Shown here: one piece after another, positions 25,867 to 34,007 of the stretch
Numbering within the stretch: the first letter of the stretch is position 1
How the letters are laid out: every line of letters begins with the position of its first letter
NCBI GenBank assembly: GCA_030681615.1
Contig: JAUXSA010000096.1
Location: 1 to 55,862 of the forward strand
DNA length: 55,862 bases
DNA from: Bacteroidota bacterium
GTDB taxonomy: Bacteria; Bacteroidota; Bacteroidia; B-17B0; Aurantibacillaceae
Direction of reading: 5' to 3'
Notes under the pieces: model-generated
The model's input: only the letters and a program-made list of their open reading frames with translations
The model's database searches: none
Told to the model about the DNA's origin: nothing
Translations under genes and position numbers: made by a program

Positions 25867-25910
25867 AAAACCCCTTCTCCCGATAGCTATCGGGGCTGAA
25901 GAGGTTTTGA
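25867..25910 (-). terminator. Large hairpin terminator containing an 18-bp-class palindrome
   Basis: Outer arms AAAACCCCTTC (plus strand from 25868) and GAAGAGGTTTT pair with one mismatch. The tip of the hairpin is the perfect palindrome CCCGATAGCTATCGGG at 25879-25894. Read on the minus strand, the stem ends in GGTTTTATTTTTCCC, as expected for the terminator of the M56 gene at 26023-28338. The palindrome extends an ordinary stem, as if inserted at its apex. Confidence 0.7.
25879..25894. repeat. Palindromic repeat, copy 1
   Basis: CCCGATAGCTATCGGG, a perfect 16-bp palindrome that recurs at 29104-29119 inside a damaged tRNA-Leu copy. Flanking T is present on the left (TCCCG), but the right-hand A of the full 18-bp form is G here. 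Confidence 0.8.
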
Positions 25911-26022
25911 GCATTATCTGTAAAGCATCTAATTATCGACTATTTTTTCTTTGTAAGTTTATGAGCACCATCTGGCTTTCTTACAATACAACAGGTCACT
26001 TCTTTTTCTCGTCAAAACTAAA

Positions 26023-28338
26023 CTATTTCTTCCTTTTATATGTAAACACTCCATCTATACTTGAGATAGTTAAACTTAATACTTCACCATCTTTGTTCGT
26101 AGCAAATTCCATACTTCTGCCACTATAATCATCATAAATAAATTTATTAATAGAAATCGGAATTAAACGGGCATCTCCAAAACCATTATTCATGTGCCTA
26201 TATAAACTCTCGCCATTGAGATTTATTGATAATGCATTCATTCGCTCATCTATGTATTCGCCGCTGTACTTCAATAAGATCTCCTTTGCCACCTTTATAC
26301 TATCTTTTTTACTATTTATATTTAATTCTGTCAATGTTTTAACCCTTTTTAAATTGACTGTTCCGAAAAGCAATAAGGTTATTGCATTTTTGTTTTTGGT
26401 ATTGAATACTAATGAAGCTCCATCATCAGGATTAATAAATTTCCCGTCTCCCATTGGAATAATCTTGTATGCGTATCCGGCATCCCAGCCGTGCAATACG
26501 CCTGATACCTCAGTAAAAAGGATCCTTCTTACCCTATTTGGTTCATTCGTTGAAGCGTACACACCTTCTAAAAGTTTTAACTCCTCAACAGAAGCTTTTA
26601 CCGATTTGACAAGATCATCCGGATTGACTCCTAATTCTTTCAATCTTTTTAATCCATTTTGGCTGCCAGGATTTAATTGTACAGACTTCTTAAAGTTCTC
26701 TTTAGCATTTGTTTTATCACCTGCTTTTAAAAGCGCCTCTGCATAAGTATCATAAGCATTAAAATTATCGGGAAATTTTTCAGTGTCTAACTTAAGAAGT
26801 GCAATTGCCTCTTTTGTTTTACCGTTCTCAATCAATTGACTCCCTGCGTAACTCATGTCAATTTCAGTTATAAAATAATTGCTTGAATCTTTAGCTTTTT
26901 TATAGTAGGCAAGTCCTGCCGGGATACCGTCTTTCAACATCACATTTGCTAACGTAAAAGCCATTGATCTATTCTTAACTTCTGTTTTTTCAACCTTGTT
27001 TAAATTTATTTTCGCTATGTAATTAACCTTATTTAAATTTACCCTGCCAAACATCACTAATTTTATTGCAGTCTTATCGTTGCTGTTAAAGTCTATTGTA
27101 GCTTTGTCATCCGGGTTGATAAATTTCTCACCACCAACTGGAATTATTTGGTAGGTGTAACCATCGTCGTAACCGAACAATGTTCCCAATAATTCCGAAA
27201 AAATAACTCTTCTCGTCCTGCCAGGCTCATTGGTTGAAACGTATTCACCCTGCAGTAGTTTTAAATATTCTGCAGGAACATTTACTTTTTTAATGGAGGT
27301 ATCTCCATATGCAATTCTTACAGGTTCAACTTCTTTAATAGAAGAGGCGGTGTTAAAAGCAAATGCGCTAAATAAAAATATTAGTATTGGTAAAGCAATG
27401 GTTAGCTTTAATACTGCTAGTTTGGCTGATCTTTTTTTCATCATCATTTCGATTCTTTTTTTAATGGAAAAGTTATAACTGTTTGTAATTTCAAAATTAT
27501 TTTCATTCAAGGCCTGGTTTAGCAATGAGTATTGGTAACCCGGCATGTCGATCCCGGAATTTAAAGTTCCCTCATCGGCTAAATACTCGTGGTTAATTTT
27601 TACTACACGCTTATAAGACCATACAAAAGGATTGAACCATTGCACAACTAAAAGCAATTCAAATAAGATAAGATCTATTGAATGTTTTTGTTTTATGTGT
27701 ACTTTTTCGTGAGAGATTATTTTGGTAAGCTCTGCTTCAGGATAATCTTTATTGCTAATGAACATAAAATTTAAAAAAGAAAAAGGAGAGATGTTCTTTT
27801 CAATTTTAATGACGTTCATGCCAAAGATCTGTTGTGGTTTGTTCTTTAAAACATAACCAAAGATCCAGATAAAATTTGCCACAAAACGTGTTAGAAAAAG
27901 AGCAGCACCAATAAAGTAAATAGCCAATACGATGGTTAACCAATTTATGTTTTTATTAGAACTACTTGCCTCAGATGAATTTGATGAAACATTTTTTTCC
28001 TGAGCTGAGCCGATAATATTTGCATCATCAGCAATTCCTGCTTTGTTGCCAATAATATTCGGGTAGTTTTTTCCATGCTTCATTACATTTTCTAAGGGCG
28101 TATTTCCCATTATACTTTGTTCATATTGGTCAATTGGTAGTATTAAGTTCTTAATAAATGAATCTTGTCCAATTGAAATATTAAGTAATGGCGTTAGTAG
28201 TGATATGATCACTGAAGCAATTAAATAAATTCTGTTTAATTTAAAGAATGTTTCATTCTTTAAGAAAACCCAGTATGCTGTATAAAACAAAGCAAGACTG
28301 ATCGCTATCTCTATTGAGTAAATAATAAAATTATTCAT
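26023..28338 (-). CDS. BlaR1-like M56 metallopeptidase with TPR and repeated C-terminal domains
   Basis: 771 residues. N-terminus: helices near 8-27, 36-55 and 135-160, then a zinc peptidase site HEKVH near 209-213 with NHEYLADE near 247-254 as the downstream Glu region, and a fourth helix near 318-335: an M56/BlaR1 sensor-protease. The periplasmic part has two copies of a module of about 85 residues: LLQGEYVSTNEPGRTRR near 360 and LLEGVYASTNEPNRVRR near 588. TPR repeats lie between them, and a third, more distant module is at the end (SGEYIDERMNAL). In known systems the protease cleaves the BlaI repressor on ligand binding. The repressor gene overlaps it by 8 bases. The usual penicillin-binding sensor domain is absent. 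Confidence 0.88.
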   Translation of the reverse strand: MNNFIIYSIEIAISLALFYTAYWVFLKNETFFKLNRIYLIASVIISLLTPLLNISIGQDSFIKNLILPIDQYEQSIMGNTPLENVMKHGKNYPNIIGNKAGIADDANIIGSAQEKNVSSNSSEASSSNKNINWLTIVLAIYFIGAALFLTRFVANFIWIFGYVLKNKPQQIFGMNVIKIEKNISPFSFLNFMFISNKDYPEAELTKIISHEKVHIKQKHSIDLILFELLLVVQWFNPFVWSYKRVVKINHEYLADEGTLNSGIDMPGYQYSLLNQALNENNFEITNSYNFSIKKRIEMMMKKRSAKLAVLKLTIALPILIFLFSAFAFNTASSIKEVEPVRIAYGDTSIKKVNVPAEYLKLLQGEYVSTNEPGRTRRVIFSELLGTLFGYDDGYTYQIIPVGGEKFINPDDKATIDFNSNDKTAIKLVMFGRVNLNKVNYIAKINLNKVEKTEVKNRSMAFTLANVMLKDGIPAGLAYYKKAKDSSNYFITEIDMSYAGSQLIENGKTKEAIALLKLDTEKFPDNFNAYDTYAEALLKAGDKTNAKENFKKSVQLNPGSQNGLKRLKELGVNPDDLVKSVKASVEELKLLEGVYASTNEPNRVRRILFTEVSGVLHGWDAGYAYKIIPMGDGKFINPDDGASLVFNTKNKNAITLLLFGTVNLKRVKTLTELNINSKKDSIKVAKEILLKYSGEYIDERMNALSINLNGESLYRHMNNGFGDARLIPISINKFIYDDYSGRSMEFATNKDGEVLSLTISSIDGVFTYKRKK

Positions 28339-28708
28339 GTTTTTTTTGTTTTTTAATTTCCTGCATTAATTTAATGGCTTCATCCAGTTCATTAATATTC
28401 ATATCGTTCTCTTTCGAGAAAAAAGATACCATTTGCTGAAGCGAATTATCAAAGTAATTATTGATAACACGTTTCATGAATAATTTTGTGTATTCGCTTT
28501 TTTCAACGGTTGGATAATATTGATGCGAGCCACCATAACTTTTATGGTTAACGAATTTTTTTCGTTCTAATGTTCTTATGATAGTTGAAACAGTATTGTA
28601 GGCAGGTTTTGGTTTTGGGATCTCGTCAATAATATCTTTGACAAAAGCTTTTTCCTTTTCCCACAGAATTTGCATGATCTGTTCTTCTGCTTTGGTTAAT
28701 TCGTTCAT
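28331..28708 (-). CDS. BlaI/MecI/CopY-family repressor
   Basis: 125 residues, winged helix-turn-helix followed by a dimerisation helix: LTKAEEQIMQILWEKEKAFV at 4-23, KPAYNTVSTIIRTLERK near 34-50 (recognition helix) and a wing with H-YYPTV near 62-68. It overlaps the M56 gene by 8 bases, the classic BlaI-BlaR1 arrangement. Cleavage by the partner would release two operators upstream. No Cys-rich CopY metal site at the C-terminus. The regulated genes are at least its own pair. Confidence 0.92.
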   Translation of the reverse strand: MNELTKAEEQIMQILWEKEKAFVKDIIDEIPKPKPAYNTVSTIIRTLERKKFVNHKSYGGSHQYYPTVEKSEYTKLFMKRVINNYFDNSLQQMVSFFSKENDMNINELDEAIKLMQEIKKQKKHE

Positions 28709-28729
28709 GATGTTAGATTTATTTTAAAT

Positions 28730-28761
28730 CAAAGGTAAACGATTAAATTAGTCGATACAAC
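28730..28761 (-). promoter_or_regulatory. Promoter of the BlaI-M56 operon
   Basis: On the minus strand TTG (plus-strand CAA at 28758-28760) lies 20 bases before TACCTTTG (plus-strand 28730-28737), matching the Bacteroidota -33/-7 pattern. The first BlaI operator covers the -33 box. Confidence 0.6.
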
Positions 28762-28774
28762 TATATTTGTAGTT
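28759..28774. promoter_or_regulatory. BlaI operator 1
   Basis: AACTATATTTGTAGTT, an AACTA-N6-TAGTT palindrome overlapping the -33 box. It resembles the TACA-type operators of BlaI/MecI proteins in its CTA...TAG core. Confidence 0.65.
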
Positions 28775-28778
28775 TAAT

Positions 28779-28794
28779 AACTATAAATATAGTT
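28779..28794. promoter_or_regulatory. BlaI operator 2
   Basis: AACTATAAATATAGTT, the same AACTA-N6-TAGTT pattern, with its centre 20 bases from that of operator 1 and thus about two helix turns away. Confidence 0.65.
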
Positions 28795-28800
28795 TTATTG

Positions 28801-29089
28801 ATTTAAAGTCTTGATAATCAATTTGATTAGTTTTTACATTTAACCACCTTTGGTTTTTATTGGAGGCGATAATTTAGAAGCATTGTTTTATTAAATTCGA
28901 AATACATTTGGCAAATTAATCTTACTAATTCCAATTGCAAATTTTTTTCAATGCAAAAGTCTTTAAATGTTATTTTTATTTTTTAGGGGACCCTCCATCC
29001 AATGGTTCAATGATATTCGTATTAGTTTTTTATTCTCGTTTTAATTTTGTAGAATTTAAACAAAAACGTAGCTTTGTGCCACATTAAAT
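28801..29089. other. AT-rich intergenic sequence
   Basis: Between the BlaI operators and the broken tRNA copy. Together with its flanks it is a gene-free stretch of more than 300 bases. I read both strands and find no ORF with coding character, no RNA fold and no obvious repeat; it presumably contains the promoter of the tRNA. Confidence 0.4.
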
Positions 29090-29148
29090 GCCTTTGTGGC
29101 GGTCCCGATAGCTATCGGGATGGTAGACAAGCTGGTCTCAAACACCAG
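29090..29148 (+). pseudogene. tRNA-Leu 5' half-copy interrupted by a palindrome
   Basis: GCCTTTGTGGCGG, then the 18-bp palindrome TCCCGATAGCTATCGGGA, then TGGTAGAC-aa-GCTGG and the intact anticodon arm up to AACACCAG. Compared with the real tRNA 75 bases downstream, the palindrome replaces three D-loop bases (AAT), two bases of the D-stem partner are changed (GC to AA), and similarity ends after the anticodon arm: there is no variable arm, T-arm or 3' acceptor. It cannot form a tRNA. Confidence 0.85.
29103..29120. repeat. Palindromic repeat, copy 2
   Basis: TCCCGATAGCTATCGGGA, a perfect 18-bp palindrome lying exactly in the D-loop of the tRNA-Leu half-copy. The same 16-bp core occurs at 25879-25894. 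Confidence 0.85.
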
Positions 29149-29164
29149 AAGAAGTTTGAAAAAT

Positions 29165-29248
29165 GCCTTTGTGGCGGAATTGGTAGACGCGCTGGTCTCA
29201 AACACCAGTAACTTCACGGTTGTGTCGGTTCGAGTCCGACCGGAGGTA
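29165..29248 (+). tRNA. tRNA-Leu (anticodon CAA)
   Basis: Full cloverleaf: acceptor GCCTTTG pairs with CGGAGGT through one U-A, three G-C and three G-U pairs; D arm GCG/CGC; anticodon stem CTGGT/ACCAG with loop CTCAAAC (anticodon CAA, reading UUG); long variable arm AAC/GTT as in class II leucine tRNAs; T arm GTCGG-TTCGAGT-CCGAC; discriminator A. CCA is not encoded. The three wobble pairs in the acceptor are unusual but acceptable. A terminator follows. Confidence 0.92.
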
Positions 29249-29260
29249 CAATTAAAGTTC

Positions 29261-29297
29261 AAAGGATCAAAGCAGCGCTTTGGTCCTTTTTTGTTTT
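29261..29297 (+). terminator. Intrinsic terminator after tRNA-Leu
   Basis: AAAGGA-t-CAAAGC and GCTTTG-g-TCCTTT form a 13-pair stem (one T-G) with an AGC loop, followed by TTTTGTTTTT. It ends the tRNA transcript 12 bases after the tRNA. Confidence 0.88.
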
Positions 29298-29382
29298 TGA
29301 AGACGAGCCAAGCTCTGTTTGAGCGAAGGCGAAAAAAAAGAAAATGCTCTGTTGCAGTTTTACTTTTGTATTTTCGTAACAT

Positions 29383-29407
29383 CCCCGGAACGGCTGGCTT
29401 CGAAGCA
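29383..29407. repeat. Dispersed repeat CCCCGGAACGGC..., copy 1
   Basis: CCCCGGAACGGC followed by TGGCTTCGAAGCA, which folds into a small GCTTCGAAGC hairpin. A related unit starts at 39547. It lies 135 bases after tRNA-Leu, in non-coding sequence before the copper operon. Confidence 0.6.
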
Positions 29408-29457
29408 AATTAATCCACAGAATATTTTTTTACTAGACAAACTGCATTTAATTTCCT

Positions 29458-29465
29458 TAATTTTG
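29458..29465 (+). promoter_or_regulatory. Putative -7 element (TAATTTTG) of the HMA-AraC gene
   Basis: Matches TAnnTTTG and lies 11 bases before the GTG start, giving an almost leaderless transcript. No convincing -33 box. Confidence 0.35.
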
Positions 29466-29476
29466 ATCTTATAAAA

Positions 29477-30043
29477 GTGAACGTTAATAAAATTTATATT
29501 AAAAACATGGTTTGCCCACGCTGTATTAGTGCAGTGGAAAAAATATTCATTGATATAAACATTAAGCCTTTGCAAATTCAATTAGGAGAAATAACGCTTT
29601 CAAAGGAAATGAGCGTTAAACAATCCGCCGAACTAAAAAACAAACTAGAGTTTTTGGGCTTTGAACTTTTAGATGATAACAGAAAACAACAGATCGAGAA
29701 AATAAAAGCAATCATCATTGATCACATTCATCATCATGAGGACGGGAAATTTATCTTTTCTGAACTATTATCTAATGAATTAAATAAAGAATACTCGCAA
29801 CTGAGTAAGCTGTTTTCGGTTACAGAAGGAATTACTATTGAACAATTTGTTATACTTCAAAAAACGGAGAAAGTAAAAGAGCTTTTAATTTATAATCAAA
29901 TGAACTTAAGTGAAATTGCAGACAAAATGGGATATAGCAGTGTTGCTCATTTATCATCGCAATTTAAGAAGACAATTGGCCTCACACCCTCTCAATTTAA
30001 GGCACAGGGCATTCATTTAAGAAAAAACCTGGATAAGCTCTAG
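29477..30043 (+). CDS. AraC-family regulator with HMA-like metal-sensing N-terminus
   Basis: 188 residues from a GTG. Residues 1-70 have the pattern of a heavy-metal-associated domain: IYIKNMVCPRCISAVEKIF with the CxxC at C13/C16, then strand-helix pattern LGFELLDD at the end. Residues 75-188 are an AraC-type double helix-turn-helix (MNLSEIADKMGYSSVAHLSS, then QFKKTIGLTPSQFK). A histidine-rich turn (IDHIHHHEDGKF) lies in between. The design suggests a direct copper(I) or similar metal sensor that activates the operon downstream, starting 81 bases after its stop. Similar proteins precede copper ATPases in other Bacteroidota as far as I know; the mechanism is inferred. Confidence 0.85.
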   Translation: MNVNKIYIKNMVCPRCISAVEKIFIDINIKPLQIQLGEITLSKEMSVKQSAELKNKLEFLGFELLDDNRKQQIEKIKAIIIDHIHHHEDGKFIFSELLSNELNKEYSQLSKLFSVTEGITIEQFVILQKTEKVKELLIYNQMNLSEIADKMGYSSVAHLSSQFKKTIGLTPSQFKAQGIHLRKNLDKL

Positions 30044-30124
30044 CAATACGATATAAATCGTTTCCACAATTATATAACGCAAACTGGTTAATACTTCTGA
30101 CCTTTGTATTGTAAATTAAACAAT

Positions 30125-32557
30125 ATGAAAACATCAGACGATACTACAGTTTATCTACCATTAGAAAATGTGGAAAGCGAACATTGCGCTTTAATTGTAG
30201 ATAAAGGATTAGAAAGAGTAAAAGGTATATCATTTCATAAGGTCGAGCTAAATAACAACCGTGCTATTATTAAAGGTAAAGATATAGCAAGCCTAATTCC
30301 ACAGGCTGTTAAAGAAATACGGGATCTGGGATATAATGTAACCACCGTAAAAAAAACATTTCCTGTATTAAATATGACCTGTGCATCCTGTGCCAATAGT
30401 TCGCAGGAAATATTGGGCATGCAGAGCGGAGTTGTTACGGCTTCGGTTAATTATGCTAATTCAATGGCTACAGTTGAATATATTCCTACTATTACCGATG
30501 CTCACAAATTAAAAGCCGCCTTACAATCTGTTGGGTATGATCTAATGATCGACGAAAGTGATGATGCCAAGAATTCATTAGAAGAAATACATACTCAAAA
30601 TTTTAAAGCATTAAAAAGAAGAACATTTGGAGCTATTATTTTTTCAATACCCCTTGTTGTAATAGCTATGGTGCCCTTTTTTATGCATATGCCCTATGCA
30701 AATTACATTATGTGGTTATTAGCAACACCCGTAGTAGGATGGTTTGGAAAACAGTTTTTTATTGGGGCTTATAAACAAACCAAGCATCTTTCTGCTAATA
30801 TGGATACGTTGGTGGCTTTGAGCACGGGAGTAGCTTATTTGTTTAGTGTATTTAACACGTTGTTTCCTGAATACTGGCATAGTAAAGGTCTGCATGCACA
30901 TGTTTATTTTGAAACAAGTGCCGTGGTAATAGCATTTATTTTATTAGGAAAGTTATTAGAGGAAAAAGCAAAAGGAAATACATCATCAGCTATAAAAAAG
31001 TTAATTGGATTACAACCCAAAACCGTTACGGTTATACATGAAGGTGGTCATCAAATGGAAATGCCAATTGTTTCTGTAAAAGTAGGCGATACGTTATTGG
31101 TGAAGCCGGGAGAAAAAATAGCTGTTGATGGGGTAGTTACAAGTGGTAATTCATATGTTGATGAAAGTATGATCAGTGGCGAACCAATTCCTGTTGAAAA
31201 AAGAAATGATAGTAAAGTATTTGCAGGAACTATAAACCAAAAAGGTAGTTTTCAATTTAAAGCAGAAAAGGTAGGTGGAGATACACTTTTATCGCAGATC
31301 ATAAAAATGGTGCAGGATGCGCAAGGCAGTAAAGCGCCTGTACAAAAGTTAGTAGATAAAATTGCGGGAATATTTGTGCCGGTTGTTATTGGGCTGGCAA
31401 TATTAAGTTTAATTACTTGGTTAATACTTGGTGGCGAAAATGGATTTACGCAAGGCCTTTTAGCAATGGTTACCGTATTAGTAATTGCCTGCCCTTGTGC
31501 TTTAGGATTAGCAACGCCTACCGCTATAATGGTTGGTGTTGGTAAAGGCGCCGAACACGGTATACTCATAAAAGATGCTGAAAGCCTTGAGTTATCTAAA
31601 AATATTAATGCAATTGTTTTAGACAAAACCGGCACCATAACAGAAGGAAAACCAACGGTAACAGACCTAAAATGGTTTGTAGCAGAAACAAATGAATTAC
31701 AAAATATATTGTATAGCATTGAAAAATCATCCGAACATCCTTTAGCAGATGCTATTGTGCAACAACTAAAAAGCACCTCTACTTTCTATAATGATATTAA
31801 TATAGAAAATATTACCGGAAGAGGCATACAAGGAACACATCAGGGTAAAAAATATTTTATTGGAAATGAATTATTGATAAAAGAAAAAAATATAAATATT
31901 AATGATGCTGTACAGCGCTGGATCAGTGAAAAACTAAAGAATGCTCACACGCTTGTTTTATTTAGTAGTGAGGCCAGTATATTAGCAGGCATCTCTATTT
32001 CAGATAAAATTAAAAGTAGTTCAAAAGGGGCTATAGAACAACTGAAAAATAGTGGTATCGAAGTTTATATGTTGACCGGTGATAATGAACAAACCGCAAA
32101 AGCTGTTTCAACACAAGTTGGTATTGAACATTTTAAAGCGAATGTTTTACCCGCACAAAAATCTGAATTTATTAAAGAGTTACAAAAACAAGGAAAAGTT
32201 GTTGCCATGGTTGGTGATGGCATAAACGACAGCAACGCTTTAGCCCAGGCGGATGTAAGTATTGCTATGGGAAAAGGAAGTGATATAGCAATGGATGTGG
32301 CTAAAATGACCATTATCTCAAGCGATTTAACCAAAATTTATCAGGCAATTCAATTATCAATACATACTGTGGCAACTATAAGACAAAACCTGTTTTGGGC
32401 ATTTATCTATAACATCATTGGTATTCCAATTGCGGCAGGTATCTTATATCCTATTAACGGTTTTTTACTTGACCCTATGATTGCAGGAGCAGCTATGGCG
32501 CTTAGCAGTATAAGTGTAGTTAGCAACAGTTTAATTCTAAAAATTAAAAACCTTTAA
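30125..32557 (+). CDS. copA: Copper-translocating P-type ATPase (P1B)
   Basis: 810 residues from the ATG at 30125 (the frame is open a further 21 bases to a TTG). N-terminus: a first HMA-like fold of about 70 residues with no CxxC (EHCA at that place), then a proper HMA domain with MTCASC (C86/C89). Eight membrane segments follow, with the metal-site motif CPC near 456-458 ([11 protein letters not shown]). Phosphorylation site D500 in DKTGT; TGE-like ISGEP actuator motif; SEHPLA, typical of P1B enzymes, near 538; TGDN; GDGINDS. It exports Cu(I) from the cytoplasm using ATP. Second gene of the copper operon; the next gene starts 15 bases after it. Confidence 0.95.
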   Translation: MKTSDDTTVYLPLENVESEHCALIVDKGLERVKGISFHKVELNNNRAIIKGKDIASLIPQAVKEIRDLGYNVTTVKKTFPVLNMTCASCANSSQEILGMQSGVVTASVNYANSMATVEYIPTITDAHKLKAALQSVGYDLMIDESDDAKNSLEEIHTQNFKALKRRTFGAIIFSIPLVVIAMVPFFMHMPYANYIMWLLATPVVGWFGKQFFIGAYKQTKHLSANMDTLVALSTGVAYLFSVFNTLFPEYWHSKGLHAHVYFETSAVVIAFILLGKLLEEKAKGNTSSAIKKLIGLQPKTVTVIHEGGHQMEMPIVSVKVGDTLLVKPGEKIAVDGVVTSGNSYVDESMISGEPIPVEKRNDSKVFAGTINQKGSFQFKAEKVGGDTLLSQIIKMVQDAQGSKAPVQKLVDKIAGIFVPVVIGLAILSLITWLILGGENGFTQGLLAMVTVLVIACPCALGLATPTAIMVGVGKGAEHGILIKDAESLELSKNINAIVLDKTGTITEGKPTVTDLKWFVAETNELQNILYSIEKSSEHPLADAIVQQLKSTSTFYNDINIENITGRGIQGTHQGKKYFIGNELLIKEKNININDAVQRWISEKLKNAHTLVLFSSEASILAGISISDKIKSSSKGAIEQLKNSGIEVYMLTGDNEQTAKAVSTQVGIEHFKANVLPAQKSEFIKELQKQGKVVAMVGDGINDSNALAQADVSIAMGKGSDIAMDVAKMTIISSDLTKIYQAIQLSIHTVATIRQNLFWAFIYNIIGIPIAAGILYPINGFLLDPMIAGAAMALSSISVVSNSLILKIKNL

Positions 32558-32572
32558 AAATTAAAAAAAATC

Positions 32573-34000
32573 ATGAAAACAACAACATTATCTCAAACAA
32601 ATTTACAATCAAAAAAATGGCTAGCTCTTGCGGTTTTGTGCACGGCTCAGTTTATGGTGATTATGGATACATCAATTATAGGAGTGGCTTTGCCGGCCAT
32701 TCAAAAATCACTTAATTATACGCCCTCAGAGCTGCAATGGATATTTAACGCTTACGTAATTGTTTTTGGCGGTATCCTTTTACTTGGTGGAAAACTTTCT
32801 GACTTATTCGGCCCAAAAAAAATATTTATGTGGGGATTTAGTATTCTTACACTTGCTTCATTATTAACTGGTCTTTCCTGGAGTGAAACCTCAATGAACT
32901 TAGGAAGAGCTGCACAGGGTTTAGGCGCCGCTTTAATTGCCCCGTCAGCACTAACACTATTAATGACAATTTTTACTGACCCAAAAGAATTGGGGAAAGC
33001 TTTTGGTTTTTGGGGTGCCGCAGCCGCGGCCGGGGGATCTGCTGGTGTTTTTTTAGGAGGATTGCTTACAGATTATTTGTCGTGGCGTTGGACTTTTTTC
33101 ATAAACCTTCCTTTAGGAATAATTGTAATGTTTGCAGGTTCATCGCTTTTAATAAAAGGGAATAGATTAAAACATAAGATCGATTACGTAGGTTCTATTC
33201 TTATTACATTAGCAATAACCCTTTTGGTTTACACATTAATTATGGTGGAAAAAAACGGATGGACATCTACAGTAACACTTTTACGTTTTGGATTAACTTT
33301 TCTACTATTCTTAGTTTTTGTTCTTGTACAAAAAAAATCTGAAACCCCAATTTTGCCACTTTCTATTTTTAAAGTCCCAAATCTCACTGCCGGCAATATT
33401 ATTATGTTGTTAATGGCAGGTTCATGGATACCCTTATGGTTTTATTTAAATCTATATTTACAGCAAACTCTTGAATACTCTGCATTTAATTCTGGTCTTG
33501 CACTTTTACCTATGACAATTGCAATAATGATTTTAATGGTTGGAGTGACAGGAAAACTTATTTCTAAATTCGGATTTAAAACAACATTAGTAACGGGGCT
33601 ACTTGCACTTACGGGCTCTTTAATTTGGTTTTCTTTTGTACCAGTAACTGGTAATTTTTTAAGTCATGTGCTGGGCGCATCGCTATTAGGTGCAGTAGGC
33701 ATGTCATTAGCATATATACCTGGAACAATGGCATCTATGTCAGGCGCAAAACCAGAAGAAACCGGATTAGCATCTGGTTTGGCAAATACCACTTATCAAG
33801 TTGGTTCTGCTATTGGTTTAGCAATTGTTGTTGTTCTTGCTGTTTCAACTACAAATCAAGAAATAACTAACGGGCTGGCAAACAAAGAAGCGCTTAATAT
33901 TGGTTTTCAAACTGCATTTAAGGCGGCGGCAGTAATAAGTGGCATTAGTGTTTTGGTTGCAATTATTGGAATAAAAAAAATAAAAGAATCATTAAAATAA
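32573..34000 (+). CDS. MFS transporter, DHA2 (14-helix drug:H+ antiporter) family
   Basis: 475 residues with about 14 membrane helices. DHA2 signatures: QFMVIMDTSIIGVALPAI near 24-41 (motif D1), GKLSDLFGPKK near 75-85 (motif A), GRAAQGLGAALIAPSAL near 108-124, and LSWRWTFFINLPLG near 164-177. Such exporters pump organic drugs. Its place inside the copper operon (15 and 7 bases to its neighbours) makes co-induction by metal certain if the operon is one transcript. It is not a known copper transporter type; it may export a toxic metal chelate or an antibiotic. The last 30 residues are basic. Confidence 0.9.
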   Translation: MKTTTLSQTNLQSKKWLALAVLCTAQFMVIMDTSIIGVALPAIQKSLNYTPSELQWIFNAYVIVFGGILLLGGKLSDLFGPKKIFMWGFSILTLASLLTGLSWSETSMNLGRAAQGLGAALIAPSALTLLMTIFTDPKELGKAFGFWGAAAAAGGSAGVFLGGLLTDYLSWRWTFFINLPLGIIVMFAGSSLLIKGNRLKHKIDYVGSILITLAITLLVYTLIMVEKNGWTSTVTLLRFGLTFLLFLVFVLVQKKSETPILPLSIFKVPNLTAGNIIMLLMAGSWIPLWFYLNLYLQQTLEYSAFNSGLALLPMTIAIMILMVGVTGKLISKFGFKTTLVTGLLALTGSLIWFSFVPVTGNFLSHVLGASLLGAVGMSLAYIPGTMASMSGAKPEETGLASGLANTTYQVGSAIGLAIVVVLAVSTTNQEITNGLANKEALNIGFQTAFKAAAVISGISVLVAIIGIKKIKESLK

Positions 34001-34007
34001 AATAATC

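Noticed and set aside
29090-29148. A second functional tRNA-Leu
   Set aside because: The D arm is destroyed and the variable arm, T arm and 3' acceptor are missing.
29096-29413. Plus-strand ORF running through the tRNA region (and its minus counterpart)
   Set aside because: It covers the tRNA half-copy, the intact tRNA and its terminator; no protein-like sequence.
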